From Bacillota bacterium (GTDB lineage Bacteria > Bacillota > Clostridia > Lachnospirales > Lachnospiraceae), in contig JAEZOB010000046.1 of NCBI GenBank assembly GCA_023414355.1, positions 62,001-126,000 of the forward strand: DNA of 64,000 bases, given 5' to 3'. Both the position numbers and the translations under genes were made by a program. The notes under the pieces are model-generated. The model did no database searches and was not told the origin of the DNA. It saw nothing but the letters and a program-made list of their open reading frames with translations. Shown here one piece after another: positions 31,922-41,554 of the stretch (its first letter is position 1; each line of letters starts with the position of its first letter).

Positions 31922-34600
31922 ATGGCTGTTAACCAGAAAGCATGGGAGCTTGCGAACCATATCAGCAGAAAAAAGCTGGGCTCCAAGGATGAGATTAAAA
32001 TAACCGATCCCGAATACCTGATCCTGGAGCCAGTCATCACCGATGGAATGGCTGAGGTTGCGCTTCATATGGAGATCAGAAAGCATTACACAGCGGCAGA
32101 ACTTGCTCCATTATGCGGTAAATCTGAAGCAGAGACTGCAGGTTACCTTTGGGAGCTTGCTATGGCCGGAGTATGCTTCGTAAATAAGATCGATGGTGTT
32201 GATACCTATTGGTATGATACCTGGGTACCGGGCATCATGGAAATGATGGTTAATAACAAAGAAAATGTAGTAAAGTATCCGCAAATCGCCCGTGCGTTCG
32301 AAGCCTACGGAAGAATCCGTGGTCCAAAAACAACCGGTGCATTTCCGGTCGGTGTCGGTCTCATGCGCGTTATTCCGATCGAACAGGCAATTGACGGTGA
32401 AACAAGACGTGCCACCTATGAAGAGGTCTCCAGATACTTAAATGAGAACGATATTTTTACCGTATCCGACTGTTCGTGCCGTACTGCAAGAGAAGAAATG
32501 GGTGAAGGCTGCGGACATTTAAAGGAGGATATGTGTATTCAGATGGGTCATGCTGCCGAATACTATATCCGTACCGGCAGAGGCCGTCAAATCACCAGAG
32601 AAGAAGCCTTCGAAATTATTAAAAGAGCCGAAGAAAATGGCTTGATGCATCAGATTCCGAACTTGGACGGTTCGGGAAAGACCCATGCAATCTGCAACTG
32701 TTGCGGCTGCTCCTGCCTATCGCTTCGGACCGCTTCCATGTTCAAGAATGTGGATATGGTACGCTCGAATTATGTATCCACCGTCGATAAAGATAAATGC
32801 GTTGCCTGCGGCGAATGCGTGGAGACCTGCCCGGTAAATGCCCTACAGCTAGGACAGAAGCTCTGCACCGTAAAACCGCTTCCCAAAAAGAAGGTTGAGA
32901 CTCCGCGTGATACCGAGTGGGGTCCCGAGAAATGGAATCCGGAATACCGAACCAACCGTCAGGATGTCATCGATACCGGAACCAGTCCCTGTAAGACGGA
33001 ATGTCCTGCACATATCGCAATCCAGGGATACATAAAACTGGCTTCTCAAGGAAGATATACGGAAGCTCTGGAGCTGATTAAGCATGAGAATCCGTTCCCT
33101 GCCGTATGCGGAAGAATATGCCCTAGGAAATGCGAATCAGCCTGTACCAGAGGCGATATTGATGAACCAATTGCAATTGATGAGATTAAAAAATTCATCG
33201 CCGAACAGGATTTGAATCAAGCTCATCGCTTTGTACCTAAAAAACAGCATGATTACGGGAATAAGGTTGCAGTCATCGGCGCCGGACCTTCCGGTCTCTC
33301 CTGTGCATATTATCTGTCGATCGACGGATATGAAGTTACTGTATTTGAGAAAGAAACTGCTTTAGGTGGTATGCTTACCTTAGGTATTCCCTCCTTCCGC
33401 CTCGAGAAAGAGATTGTAAACGCAGAGATTGATATATTAAAGGATTTGGGAGTCAAATTCCGAACCGGTATCGAGGTCGGAAAGGACATTACACTGAGTG
33501 AACTTCGGTCACAGGGTTATCAAGCCTTCTACCTCGCCATCGGAGCGCAGGGAGGACGCAGACTCGGTATCGAAGGTGAGGATGCAGAAGGTGTAATTAC
33601 AGGTGTTGATTTCATCCGAGCAGTTAACCTAGGTAAGGCTACTGTCTTAAAAGGCAATGTCATCGTCATCGGAGGAGGAAATGTTGCCATTGATGTAGCA
33701 AGAAGTGCGACCCGCGTTGGAGCCAATCAGGTAAATATGTTTTGTCTGGAGACTCTGGCGGATATGCCTGCCCTTGAGGAGGAAGTAGCAGAAGCCTTAT
33801 CAGAGGGAATAGAATTGAATAACAGTTGGGGACCGAAGCGAATCCTTGTCCAGAACGGGCATGTCGTAGGTGTGGAGTTTAAGAGATGTATCTCCGTTTT
33901 CGATGCAGAAGGCAGATTCCATCCCACCTATGATGAGAACGATATCCTCAGCGTAAAAGCCGATTCGGTACTTTTATCCATAGGACAGGCCATCGAATGG
34001 GGAAATCTTCTGGATGACAGTAAAGTTGAACTAAATCCGAACAGAACCGTGAAGGTGGACTCTCTCACTTATCAAACTGCCGAGCCAGATATTTTCGCCG
34101 GCGGTGATGTATATACCGGTCCTCGCTTTGCGATTGATGCAATCGCTGCCGGTAAGCAGGCTGCCATCTCCATTCATCGCTTTGTCCAACCTGGTCAGAG
34201 CCTTGTCATCGGCCGGGACAGGCGGGAATATCATTCCCTGGATAAAGGAAATCTCGATCTGGACGGATATGATCGTCAGCCCAGACAGCATGCCAGCCAT
34301 AGCCAAGTAAAAAGCACGGCCGAGGCCTTTACCGATCCCAGGCTCACCTTCACAGAGCAACAGATGAAGAAGGAAACCGAGCGCTGCTTAAGCTGTGGCG
34401 CTACCATAGTGAATGAATTCCAATGCGTCGGCTGCGGTGCCTGTACGACGAGATGCCGGTTTGATGCGATATCTCTGGTTAGAAAATATGATGGGGAAGG
34501 CGTTGCCTTCGAGAATCTGAAGCCGGTGGTCGTAAAGCAGATCCTAAAGCGGAAGGGCAAGATTGCCATCAAGAAAGCCCTTAAGACATTCACCAGATAA
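31922..34600 (+). CDS. Large Fe-S/FAD/NAD(P) oxidoreductase, GltD-like with extra ferredoxin modules
   Basis: An 892-residue flavoprotein. Residues 1-180 are a winged-helix-like lead with no metal motif. A Cys cluster (CSCRTAREEMGEGCGH, then CNCCGCSC) follows at about 183-270. A 4Fe-4S site is CVACGECVETCPVN near 292. The GltD/DPYD N-terminal Fe-S region (CKTECPAH, CGRICPRKCESAC) is at 356-410. FAD GAGPSGLSCAYYL is near 450 and NAD(P) GGGNVAIDVARSA near 580. C-terminal CLSCG and CVGCGACTTRC lie near 821-850. It moves electrons between NAD(P)H and an iron-sulphur acceptor. AAAGGAGG precedes ATG 31922. Confidence 0.88.
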   Translation: MAVNQKAWELANHISRKKLGSKDEIKITDPEYLILEPVITDGMAEVALHMEIRKHYTAAELAPLCGKSEAETAGYLWELAMAGVCFVNKIDGVDTYWYDTWVPGIMEMMVNNKENVVKYPQIARAFEAYGRIRGPKTTGAFPVGVGLMRVIPIEQAIDGETRRATYEEVSRYLNENDIFTVSDCSCRTAREEMGEGCGHLKEDMCIQMGHAAEYYIRTGRGRQITREEAFEIIKRAEENGLMHQIPNLDGSGKTHAICNCCGCSCLSLRTASMFKNVDMVRSNYVSTVDKDKCVACGECVETCPVNALQLGQKLCTVKPLPKKKVETPRDTEWGPEKWNPEYRTNRQDVIDTGTSPCKTECPAHIAIQGYIKLASQGRYTEALELIKHENPFPAVCGRICPRKCESACTRGDIDEPIAIDEIKKFIAEQDLNQAHRFVPKKQHDYGNKVAVIGAGPSGLSCAYYLSIDGYEVTVFEKETALGGMLTLGIPSFRLEKEIVNAEIDILKDLGVKFRTGIEVGKDITLSELRSQGYQAFYLAIGAQGGRRLGIEGEDAEGVITGVDFIRAVNLGKATVLKGNVIVIGGGNVAIDVARSATRVGANQVNMFCLETLADMPALEEEVAEALSEGIELNNSWGPKRILVQNGHVVGVEFKRCISVFDAEGRFHPTYDENDILSVKADSVLLSIGQAIEWGNLLDDSKVELNPNRTVKVDSLTYQTAEPDIFAGGDVYTGPRFAIDAIAAGKQAAISIHRFVQPGQSLVIGRDRREYHSLDKGNLDLDGYDRQPRQHASHSQVKSTAEAFTDPRLTFTEQQMKKETERCLSCGATIVNEFQCVGCGACTTRCRFDAISLVRKYDGEGVAFENLKPVVVKQILKRKGKIAIKKALKTFTR

Positions 34601-34672
34601 TCAAACACAACAAAAATCCAATATCACTGTGACAAAGGAAGTATCATAGATTGTTTTTCAGGGAGGTGTCGT

Positions 34673-35014
34673 ATGCACGAATTAGGTGTAATCGTAGAGG
34701 TTGTCAGTCAGGTAGAGCATTTTGCACGGAATAACAACGTAAAAAAAATAGACACCCTTGTACTGCAAATCGGCGAGCTCTCTTCTATGATACCGGAATA
34801 CATGCAAAAGCTATATCCCGCTGCCGTGGAAGGGACAATACTACAGGACTCAAAGCTAGAGATTGAGATCATACCGGGTAATGGGCTCTGTAAAAGCTGC
34901 CGGCAGGTATTCAATCTTCTGAAGGAGAACGCAACCTGCCCCAGATGCGGAGGCAAAGGCTTTGAACTCTTATCCGGTAAAGAATTCTATATCAAGGAAA
35001 TTCAATGTTATTGA
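34673..35014 (+). CDS. hypA: HypA, nickel metallochaperone
   Basis: A 113-residue protein. MHELG at the N-terminus supplies the His2 nickel ligand with the adjacent Glu. A zinc site is formed by CKSCRQVF and CPRCGGKG (two CxxC pairs, residues about 74-96). HypA delivers nickel with HypB. The MHELGVIVEVVSQVE lead and LQIGELSSMIPEYMQ segment are typical. GGGAGG precedes ATG 34673. It closes the operon, which ends at the terminator at 35070. Confidence 0.93.
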   Translation: MHELGVIVEVVSQVEHFARNNNVKKIDTLVLQIGELSSMIPEYMQKLYPAAVEGTILQDSKLEIEIIPGNGLCKSCRQVFNLLKENATCPRCGGKGFELLSGKEFYIKEIQCY

Positions 35015-35069
35015 ACCCTGTTGATACTTAGAGTAATTCATAGTTATTAAATTCTATTAACAATAAAAA

Positions 35070-35113
35070 GGCTGTCTCCGAACCCATCCAAAAGATGAAA
35101 TTCGGAAACAGCC
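35070..35113. terminator. Bidirectional terminator after hypA
   Basis: A 13-bp stem (35070-35082 with 35101-35113, GGCTGT...CCGAA) has one wobble and an 18-nt loop, with A- and T-rich flanks between convergent genes. Confidence 0.75.
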
Positions 35114-35152
35114 CTTTGTCATTTTATATCAGTTAATCTTAAATAGCTTTGC

Positions 35153-36247
35153 TTATCTTACTGCTTTCACCAGGAAACGGTTTCCTCCACACAGAACCAG
35201 TCTCTGTCCGTTCGGTGCATTGGCGATCCACCCAGCCTCCTCGTCACTTAAGCTGTACATAGGGCGCAGTTCTTCGATATCCTTACGGCTATGTTTAAAT
35301 AACTCATAGTAACCGGACACATTGCGGAAATTACCTTTTTTGGTGAGGAAATTGATCGTATCCTCAATGACAGAGGTGATAACGAAGCCTTGTGCCTTAG
35401 CCACCTTGTACATCATTAACAGATATTTATCATAGTTTGCAAAGAGGCTGTCAGCTTCATCTATTAACAATCTGGCGCCGGTAATCGGTGCTTTTCCATT
35501 TAATCTGGTCCAGACATCTTCGATGGCCATTAGGCAATACTTATCCATATCTTCTTTCGCTACATTCTGTACATCATAGATCACCAGGCGATGACTTCCG
35601 ATCTCAGTCTGATCTTTCCCACCTGCCAGTTTACCTACTTCCTTTACAGCTGCTTCAAGCTCTTTCAATTCCTCCAGGAAAGTATCCTTAAGTAATATAC
35701 TGTCTGAATTCACTGAACCAAGGTTCAGCTCTGCCCCAACCTTATCCAGGCTGGCCTTAATATCATCCAATTTCTTGGCAATTTTTTTTGATTTATAATT
35801 TTCAATCATTTCAGCAAAGGCTTCAGCGTATTTTGTCCAATCTAAGTCACCACATTCTACACACATCTTCAACATAACCTGTTCAATCAGATACTTTTGA
35901 AGACTGGTCAGTTTAGGAATTCTGCTTTCGATTAGCAGCTTTGCTAAACCGAATTTTATCTTACTTAAGAATACAACATCTTGTTCACTTATTTCACATG
36001 CATCTAAAATTACCAAAGGATTTAGAGGTTCCTTTGACAAATCGATTACAATGCCTTCATATTTCTCAGCAAATTCATTGAACTCTCCGCTCTTGCTGAT
36101 GACAAAAGCTGTTCCTTCCGTATTCTCTAACACATGTTCAATCTCACGCTTCAATGCATAAGTCTTTCCTGTACCTGCGGGTCCAAAGTAGAAGCCGCTT
36201 CCCCCCGACATCATATCTCTACGTTGTTGAAAAATCTGTACTGCCAT
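35153..36247 (-). CDS. Orphan VirB4/TraE-like P-loop ATPase
   Basis: A 364-residue ATPase. FYFGPAGTGKTYALKREIEHVL is Walker A at about residues 20-30, AFVISKSGEFNEF follows as in conjugative VirB4-type ATPases, and ARLLIDEADSLF is Walker B near residue 262, with SVIEDTINFL as a sensor-like strand. It lacks the VirB4 N-terminal domain (VirB4 is about 600-800 residues). A long coiled-coil-rich insert (about 150-225) sits between the motifs. No other conjugation genes are near. AAGGAGG precedes ATG 36247. The role is unknown; it may be a domesticated conjugation ATPase. Confidence 0.72.
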   Translation of the reverse strand: MAVQIFQQRRDMMSGGSGFYFGPAGTGKTYALKREIEHVLENTEGTAFVISKSGEFNEFAEKYEGIVIDLSKEPLNPLVILDACEISEQDVVFLSKIKFGLAKLLIESRIPKLTSLQKYLIEQVMLKMCVECGDLDWTKYAEAFAEMIENYKSKKIAKKLDDIKASLDKVGAELNLGSVNSDSILLKDTFLEELKELEAAVKEVGKLAGGKDQTEIGSHRLVIYDVQNVAKEDMDKYCLMAIEDVWTRLNGKAPITGARLLIDEADSLFANYDKYLLMMYKVAKAQGFVITSVIEDTINFLTKKGNFRNVSGYYELFKHSRKDIEELRPMYSLSDEEAGWIANAPNGQRLVLCGGNRFLVKAVR

Positions 36248-36476
36248 ATCTATTCCTCCTTATTATTAGTAATCATACCTTCTTTTCATACCTTGATACC
36301 CTCCCCCAGGATTCATATCATTGGTATTATAGTATAAGTATGCCAGAATTTTTAGCATCTGTATAGTATATAAATAGCACAAAATACAACTTTTTTGTTG
36401 TATTTATTATAAACATAGAACAAGCCGTATAATTATCAGATTTTTTATTGGTGATAAGATAACCCATTTACTTAAT

Positions 36477-36504
36477 TTCACAACATGGTACACTGATTTT
36501 ATAC
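36477..36504 (+). promoter_or_regulatory. Possible promoter of the aldo/keto reductase gene
   Basis: TTCACA (36477-36482), 16 bp, TTATAC (36499-36504), about 64 nt before the TTG start. The rest of the 36248-36567 gap is AT-rich and shows nothing else. Confidence 0.35.
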
Positions 36505-36567
36505 GCCGGAAGGATAAACCATAAGTTTATTCCTACCTTGTGTAAGACTTAGGGGAGGTAGTGGGAA

Positions 36568-37725
36568 TTGAAGTATCGAAGATTAGGGAATACAGGGTTA
36601 ATGGTCAGCGAATTATCTCTTGGATGCGAATATGTATGGCATTCTGAGGAAAAAGAGGTAGCTGATCTGGTCCATGCAGCAGTAGCTGCGGGAATAAATT
36701 ATATTGATATTTTTGTAGGTACTCCGTCAACCAGAGATCACTTTGGCCAAGCCCTGAAGGGCATCCGTGATCAGGTCTATATCGCCGGTCATTTGGGCTG
36801 TATCGATATCGACAACCAGTATGCTAAAACACGTGATATGAAGGTATGTGAGGATTTCCTTCAGCAATTCTTCACTAGGCTTCAGACAGACTATATCGAT
36901 GTTCTGTTCTTACATAACTGTGACGAGGAGGGAGACTATCATACCATTTTCGATGGACCGATGTACCAACGTGCACTTGAACTAAAGCAAGAGGGAAAGG
37001 TCAAGTTCATCGGCTTCAGTTCACATAATACAAGGATTGCTCTGAAAGCTGTAAGAAGCGGCAAGATCGATGTATTGATGTTTCCGGTCAATCCTCTGTT
37101 TAATCTGATGCCAAGAGATGCAGCCATGGAGAGAATGTTTAACCTAAAGGTTGACGGAGATATGTCTGCGGAGGAGCGTCTGCATTACCCGACCAAGCAG
37201 GAATTATATGAGGAATGCATTGCAAAGGATATCGGTATCATAGCGATGAAGCCTTTTGCGGCAGGGAATATCTTAAAAAATCGGGAGGGCGGAGATCTTC
37301 AAGGTCTTATCTCTCTTACGCCGGTCCAATGTATCAGCTACGCTCTGGAGCAAAGTGATGGAATTATCGTGCTTCCTGGTTTTAAGAATGTGGATGAGCT
37401 GAACCAATCCCTGGATTTCTTTTCAGCTACTAAGGATGAGAAGGAATACCGGGAGGCTCTGCAACAGTCTGATGTAGTGAATTTCAAGAACCAATGTATG
37501 TACTGCAATCATTGTCAGCCTTGCCCAAAGGGTATCGACGTAGCTGAGGTTACCCGGTTGAAGGATCTGGCTGAGAAGGAGTTAACACAGGATATCCGTG
37601 ACAGATATGCCTCCTTATCAGTAAATGCTGCCGATTGCCTTCTGTGCGGCTCCTGTACCAGAAGATGTCCTTTTGGTATTGATGCAAATGCAAACATGAC
37701 GAGGGCAAAGGTTCTTTTCGCCTAA
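36568..37725 (+). CDS. Aldo/keto reductase with C-terminal 4Fe-4S clusters
   Basis: A 385-residue protein. The TIM-barrel AKR part runs to about residue 290 (LGNTGLMVSELSLGCEYVWHSEEKEV, LQTDYIDVLFLHNCD, KVKFIGFSSHN, IAMKPFAAGNIL). A ferredoxin-like tail follows with CMYCNHCQPCPKG near residue 311 and CLLCGSCTRRCPF near 353. This combination is common in anaerobes and implies coupling of carbonyl reduction to iron-sulphur electron transfer. The start is TTG 36568, with GGGGAGG 9 nt upstream and no better ATG. Confidence 0.9.
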   Translation: MKYRRLGNTGLMVSELSLGCEYVWHSEEKEVADLVHAAVAAGINYIDIFVGTPSTRDHFGQALKGIRDQVYIAGHLGCIDIDNQYAKTRDMKVCEDFLQQFFTRLQTDYIDVLFLHNCDEEGDYHTIFDGPMYQRALELKQEGKVKFIGFSSHNTRIALKAVRSGKIDVLMFPVNPLFNLMPRDAAMERMFNLKVDGDMSAEERLHYPTKQELYEECIAKDIGIIAMKPFAAGNILKNREGGDLQGLISLTPVQCISYALEQSDGIIVLPGFKNVDELNQSLDFFSATKDEKEYREALQQSDVVNFKNQCMYCNHCQPCPKGIDVAEVTRLKDLAEKELTQDIRDRYASLSVNAADCLLCGSCTRRCPFGIDANANMTRAKVLFA

Positions 37726-37732
37726 CTGATAC

Positions 37733-37793
37733 AAAAGGGACTATCACATAAGAATAATCTATACCCTAGACTTCTTATGCAATAGTCCTTTTT
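37733..37793. terminator. Bidirectional terminator, AKR/chemoreceptor
   Basis: AAAAGGGACTAT (37733-37744) pairs with 37782-37793. An inner CATAAGAA/TTCTTATG stem continues it. A T6 run follows on the plus strand and A4 on the other side. Confidence 0.8.
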
Positions 37794-37798
37794 TACTG

Positions 37799-40003
37799 TT
37801 AATTAATCTTAAATACCTTGATTGCTTCTTCCAGATTAACGGCATCGTCATTCAGCTGCTGTACCACCGCATTCAGCCTATTCACTTCTTCAAGCTGATT
37901 CTCAGCAGTTACGCTTAATTCCTCGGTGGCGGCTGCCGTCTCCTCGGCGGTTGCCGATATGCTCTCGATTGCCCTTAAGGTATCCTCCTTGGCATGTTCA
38001 ATCCCTTCCACACCGACCGAGATTTGATTCAAGTTATCTGTCAGGTTCTCGACATGCTGGTTGATATCTTTGAAGACGCTCACCGTGCTTACCAATGCCT
38101 CTTCCTGCGATACGACAATGCTCTGAGCATACTTCGCCGTATTAACCGTTTTCTTTGTCTGAACTTCTATCTTTTGAATTATTTTTGCTATCTCATTGGA
38201 AGCCTTGAGAGATTGATCTGCGAGCTTACGTATTTCAGATGCAACCACTGAAAAGCCTTTTCCGAATTCTCCTGCTCTGGCGGCTTCAATGGAAGCATTC
38301 AAGGATAGTAGATTTGTCTGTTCCGCTATTCCGTTAATGGTTTCAATGATACCGGCAATGGCCCTGGATTCCGACTCGAGATTCTGAATATCATTGATGA
38401 CAGTCTTAGTCACATCCGAGGTATCCTTTGCCTTAACACTTAAGTTATCTACAATGCCCATACCACTTCCCACAATAGTCTTCGTATTTCCAGCGATCTG
38501 TTCAATATTATGGGTACCGGAATACAGTGCATTAATCTTATCTGCCAGATCCGCCATCTGATGAAGACAGCTCTCTGCGTCCTGCGCCTGCTGGGAGACA
38601 CCCCTTTCGATGTCACTGACCGCATCTGAGATATGTTTGGTCGCATTCACCAGAATTCCTGAGCTTTCAGATACTACGATAGCTGATTTGGATACCGTGG
38701 CACTGGTCCCGGTCATCTTCCTGATCAACTTCTGCATGCTATCTATTACATCATTAATACACTTACCAAGGATGCGGAATTCATCCCTTCTCTTAATAGA
38801 GGTATAATGAGTTAAATCGCCCTGTTCTGTCATATTAAGCACATTATTTACCTTGTGAATGGAGCTGCTGAAACCATTGGCTATAAATGTGCCCAGTGCA
38901 ATTGCTATGATGCTGGCCAGAATAACTACCATTAATGTAATCTTCTTTACTTCATTCGCTTTCGCGACAATTATCTTCTCCGGAATGACGGAGCAAAGCA
39001 TACTGCCGCTGCTTTCTATTTTTGAATAGGTAAAAAGGTATTTCCCTTCGTTGAAGGTTACATATTCATTGCCCTCTGTAATTCTTTCAGCAACCGCCTT
39101 CTGATAATAAGTTTGTTCAGTGAAACGAAAGCCCTCCGGCACAACACCGGAGATAATCTCTCTCCCATCACCACTGATAAAGACTACAACACTTCCGGAA
39201 GGAAATCCGCTTCCTGATACTGTATCCTTCACATAATTATTATCAACATCCAGAACGATACTTCCGATGGGTTTACCGCCCGAACCCTTCAGATTGCTGA
39301 TGTAGCTGAAGGAGTAGGTAGTATCCTTCGAACCGGATAGTCCATCCAGGTAAGGATGTGAACCCATCCATACACCCTCTGCTCCGCTTGCCTTTAGAAT
39401 TGCGCCTTCTCCGGCCGTCATGAAATCATCATACACCATCTTACTTGCTGCAGTGCCATTCCCTGAGATAGCAGTCCCATAATCAGCCATAATATACACA
39501 TTAGCAATATAATCCTGGGACAGGATTTCTTTCGTGATGGAAGATCTCACTTCTTTAAAACGATTTGACTCCTCTTCTTTATCACTCTGATATTCTCCGG
39601 AGTAATATTTCACTAGAATGTCATTGGTATTTAAGGTTTTTGCCTTACTTGCAACTGTCTCCGCTCCGAAATCCAAATACCTTGCCATATTATTCATAGT
39701 AGACAGAGTAGAGTTCTCATAGCTTTCAATCAAGCCCTTCGATGATTTTGAATAGGAAAGCCAACCCAGAATTATGATCAAAACAACGGGTACCAGAAAA
39801 GCCAAAATCAGCTTTGCTCTGATACTATTGATCCTTTTGATGATTTTTTTCAAATCCAGTCCTTTTCTGTGATCGCTTTGATAATCAGTCTTCTTGCTTT
39901 TCGCAAAAGTTTTTTTTGATTCCTTTTGATTTGGTTGTATTTCCTTCTCTGATAACTGAGCTGCTTCGCTCTTTCCCTTTCGTAACTTGTTCTTCAAGTC
40001 CAT
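37799..40003 (-). CDS. Methyl-accepting chemotaxis protein (dCache type)
   Basis: A 734-residue chemoreceptor with a long charged cytosolic lead (about 60 residues), TM1 at about 62-85, an extracellular dCache-like sensor and TM2 at about 353-378. HAMP follows, then the signalling domain with its tip at about 559-597 (AEQTNLLSLNASIEAARAGE). It ends in a plain VFKIN with no pentapeptide tether. It is a clear paralogue of the receptor at 46026-48239 (same spacing and matching segments), while 6382-8493 is more distant. ATG 40003 has GAAGGG upstream; the frame from 40054 lacks one. Confidence 0.92.
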   Translation of the reverse strand: MDLKNKLRKGKSEAAQLSEKEIQPNQKESKKTFAKSKKTDYQSDHRKGLDLKKIIKRINSIRAKLILAFLVPVVLIIILGWLSYSKSSKGLIESYENSTLSTMNNMARYLDFGAETVASKAKTLNTNDILVKYYSGEYQSDKEEESNRFKEVRSSITKEILSQDYIANVYIMADYGTAISGNGTAASKMVYDDFMTAGEGAILKASGAEGVWMGSHPYLDGLSGSKDTTYSFSYISNLKGSGGKPIGSIVLDVDNNYVKDTVSGSGFPSGSVVVFISGDGREIISGVVPEGFRFTEQTYYQKAVAERITEGNEYVTFNEGKYLFTYSKIESSGSMLCSVIPEKIIVAKANEVKKITLMVVILASIIAIALGTFIANGFSSSIHKVNNVLNMTEQGDLTHYTSIKRRDEFRILGKCINDVIDSMQKLIRKMTGTSATVSKSAIVVSESSGILVNATKHISDAVSDIERGVSQQAQDAESCLHQMADLADKINALYSGTHNIEQIAGNTKTIVGSGMGIVDNLSVKAKDTSDVTKTVINDIQNLESESRAIAGIIETINGIAEQTNLLSLNASIEAARAGEFGKGFSVVASEIRKLADQSLKASNEIAKIIQKIEVQTKKTVNTAKYAQSIVVSQEEALVSTVSVFKDINQHVENLTDNLNQISVGVEGIEHAKEDTLRAIESISATAEETAAATEELSVTAENQLEEVNRLNAVVQQLNDDAVNLEEAIKVFKIN

Positions 40004-40527
40004 ATCCCTTCTCCCGCATATTCTCCCCCGCAAAGAACATGCTTCTCCTTTCATTCAGTATCAAACTATCCCCCCATCATAGCCATCCGGTATTTATATT
40101 TTATGTCCCCACGACTGAATATTAATGTCAAAAAATCTAGTATTTCGCCAATATATCACGCATCAGCTGATATAAATCATATAATATTTAGCAACGATTA
40201 TCAATCTGAACCTATAGTACTATATTGTCATTTTCACAAAATCTGCGCAAATGTCTGGATTATTCTTATGATTTATGCACAAAAAAATCCAGATATTAAC
40301 CATATATAGAGAAATATTGTATATTGTTGCTTTTTCATTCATTTACAGATGACTCTGTTTGCATTGTCTTAGATGGCCCCCGAAGAAGAGTAGAATTTTC
40401 AGGACACAAAATTTTCATAGAATAGATATTCCTTTTTCTATCATGATTCGGTATACTTATAAAGAATGTATTTTACATAATTAAGAATGAATAAGAATAA
40501 TCACGATACACTGAAAGGACTAAGAAG
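40004..40527. other. Divergent intergenic region, chemoreceptor/lgt
   Basis: 524 nt, AT-rich. A TATACT at 40452-40457 could be the lgt -10, but no good -35 is present. I looked for a sigma-D (flagellar) promoter for the receptor and a c-di-GMP riboswitch and saw neither. Confidence 0.4.
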
Positions 40528-41439
40528 ATGAAAAACGAACTGCTCACGATAGGACCTGTTACTATCTATGGTTACGGCTTGATGATTGCAATCGGTATCA
40601 TAGCAGCATACACTACCGCTGAATTCAGGGCAAAAAGAAAAGGTTTGAATCATGAATTGATCTTTAATCTTACAATTTGGGCTCTGCTTGGTGGAATCCT
40701 GGGTGCAAAGCTATTATTCCTGATCACGGAAATAAAGGATATCATCGCTGATCCGAGTCTCCTATTGGATGTCTCCCATGGTTTTGTTGTCTTTGGCGGT
40801 ATCATTGGCGGTATTTTCTCGGGCTATCTGTATATCCGTTTTAAAAAATTGAATTTCCTTCAATATTTCGATCTGGTTATGCCCTCCATCGCTCTGGCTC
40901 AGGGCTTCGGACGGATCGGCTGTCTGCTTGCCGGATGCTGCTATGGAGAAGAGACAAACAGTGCCTTCCATCTGGTCTTCCATACTTCAGATTTCGCTCC
41001 CAATGGAGTGCCCCTGATCCCTTCTCAGCCGATATCAAGTTTCCTTGATTTCTTGAACTTCATTACTCTAGTCATGATATCCAAGCGCACGAAGGCTGAT
41101 GGTCAGGTTGGAGGCTTCTACCTCGTTTTTTACAGCGCAGGAAGATTCATTCTCGAATTCTTCCGAGGTGATTTAGAACGCGGTCAGATCGGTGTATTAT
41201 CTACCTCTCAGTTTATAGCCATCTTCACGTTCCTGATCGGACTGGCAATTGTAATTATCTGTGGTCTTCATCCACGCAGAGAGGGTGTTTTGGAAGAGGT
41301 TGAAGCTGTTTCTGCCGAAGAGCTTCTCTCTGGCGAAAGTAACCCTACAGCCGAGGCAAAGAAAGTTGTAACAGAGATTGCAGAGGATGGTCATGAAGTC
41401 ATCATTGAGGAATATGACCAGCAGGACAAGGAACAATAA
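40528..41439 (+). CDS. lgt: Prolipoprotein diacylglyceryl transferase (Lgt)
   Basis: A 303-residue polytopic enzyme that transfers diacylglyceryl from phosphatidylglycerol to the lipobox Cys of preprolipoproteins. Family blocks are YGYGLMIAIGI, ALLGGILGAKLLFLI, HGFVVFGGIIGG, and the signature QGFGRIGCLLAGCCYGEE near residue 125-142; GRFILEFFRGD lies near 205. The core ends about residue 245. A roughly 55-residue acidic tail (EEVEAVSAEELLSGESNPTA...) is extra and not needed for the fold. GAAAGG precedes ATG 40528. The window contains at least one clear lipoprotein substrate (57869). Confidence 0.93.
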   Translation: MKNELLTIGPVTIYGYGLMIAIGIIAAYTTAEFRAKRKGLNHELIFNLTIWALLGGILGAKLLFLITEIKDIIADPSLLLDVSHGFVVFGGIIGGIFSGYLYIRFKKLNFLQYFDLVMPSIALAQGFGRIGCLLAGCCYGEETNSAFHLVFHTSDFAPNGVPLIPSQPISSFLDFLNFITLVMISKRTKADGQVGGFYLVFYSAGRFILEFFRGDLERGQIGVLSTSQFIAIFTFLIGLAIVIICGLHPRREGVLEEVEAVSAEELLSGESNPTAEAKKVVTEIAEDGHEVIIEEYDQQDKEQ

Positions 41440-41480
41440 AGCAATTCAGCAATAGATAGATGAAAAAGCAGGATAAGACA

Positions 41481-41517
41481 AAGGGATGAGAGTTTTCTAT
41501 ACTCTCACCCCTTTTAT
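41481..41517 (+). terminator. Terminator after lgt
   Basis: AAGGGATGAGAG (41481-41492) pairs with 41502-41513 with a single A-C mismatch. TTTTATTATT follows. Confidence 0.75.
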
Positions 41518-41554
41518 TATTCCTGACTGTCCATGATGCTTCTTATACTTCCTT

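Noticed and set aside
35153..36247. Remnant of an integrative conjugative element
   Set aside because: No relaxase, integrase, coupling protein or attachment repeats lie around the single VirB4-like gene.
40004..40527. c-di-GMP riboswitch or sigma-D promoter upstream of the chemoreceptor
   Set aside because: Neither the GEMM core nor a TAAA-N15-GCCGATAT match could be found.
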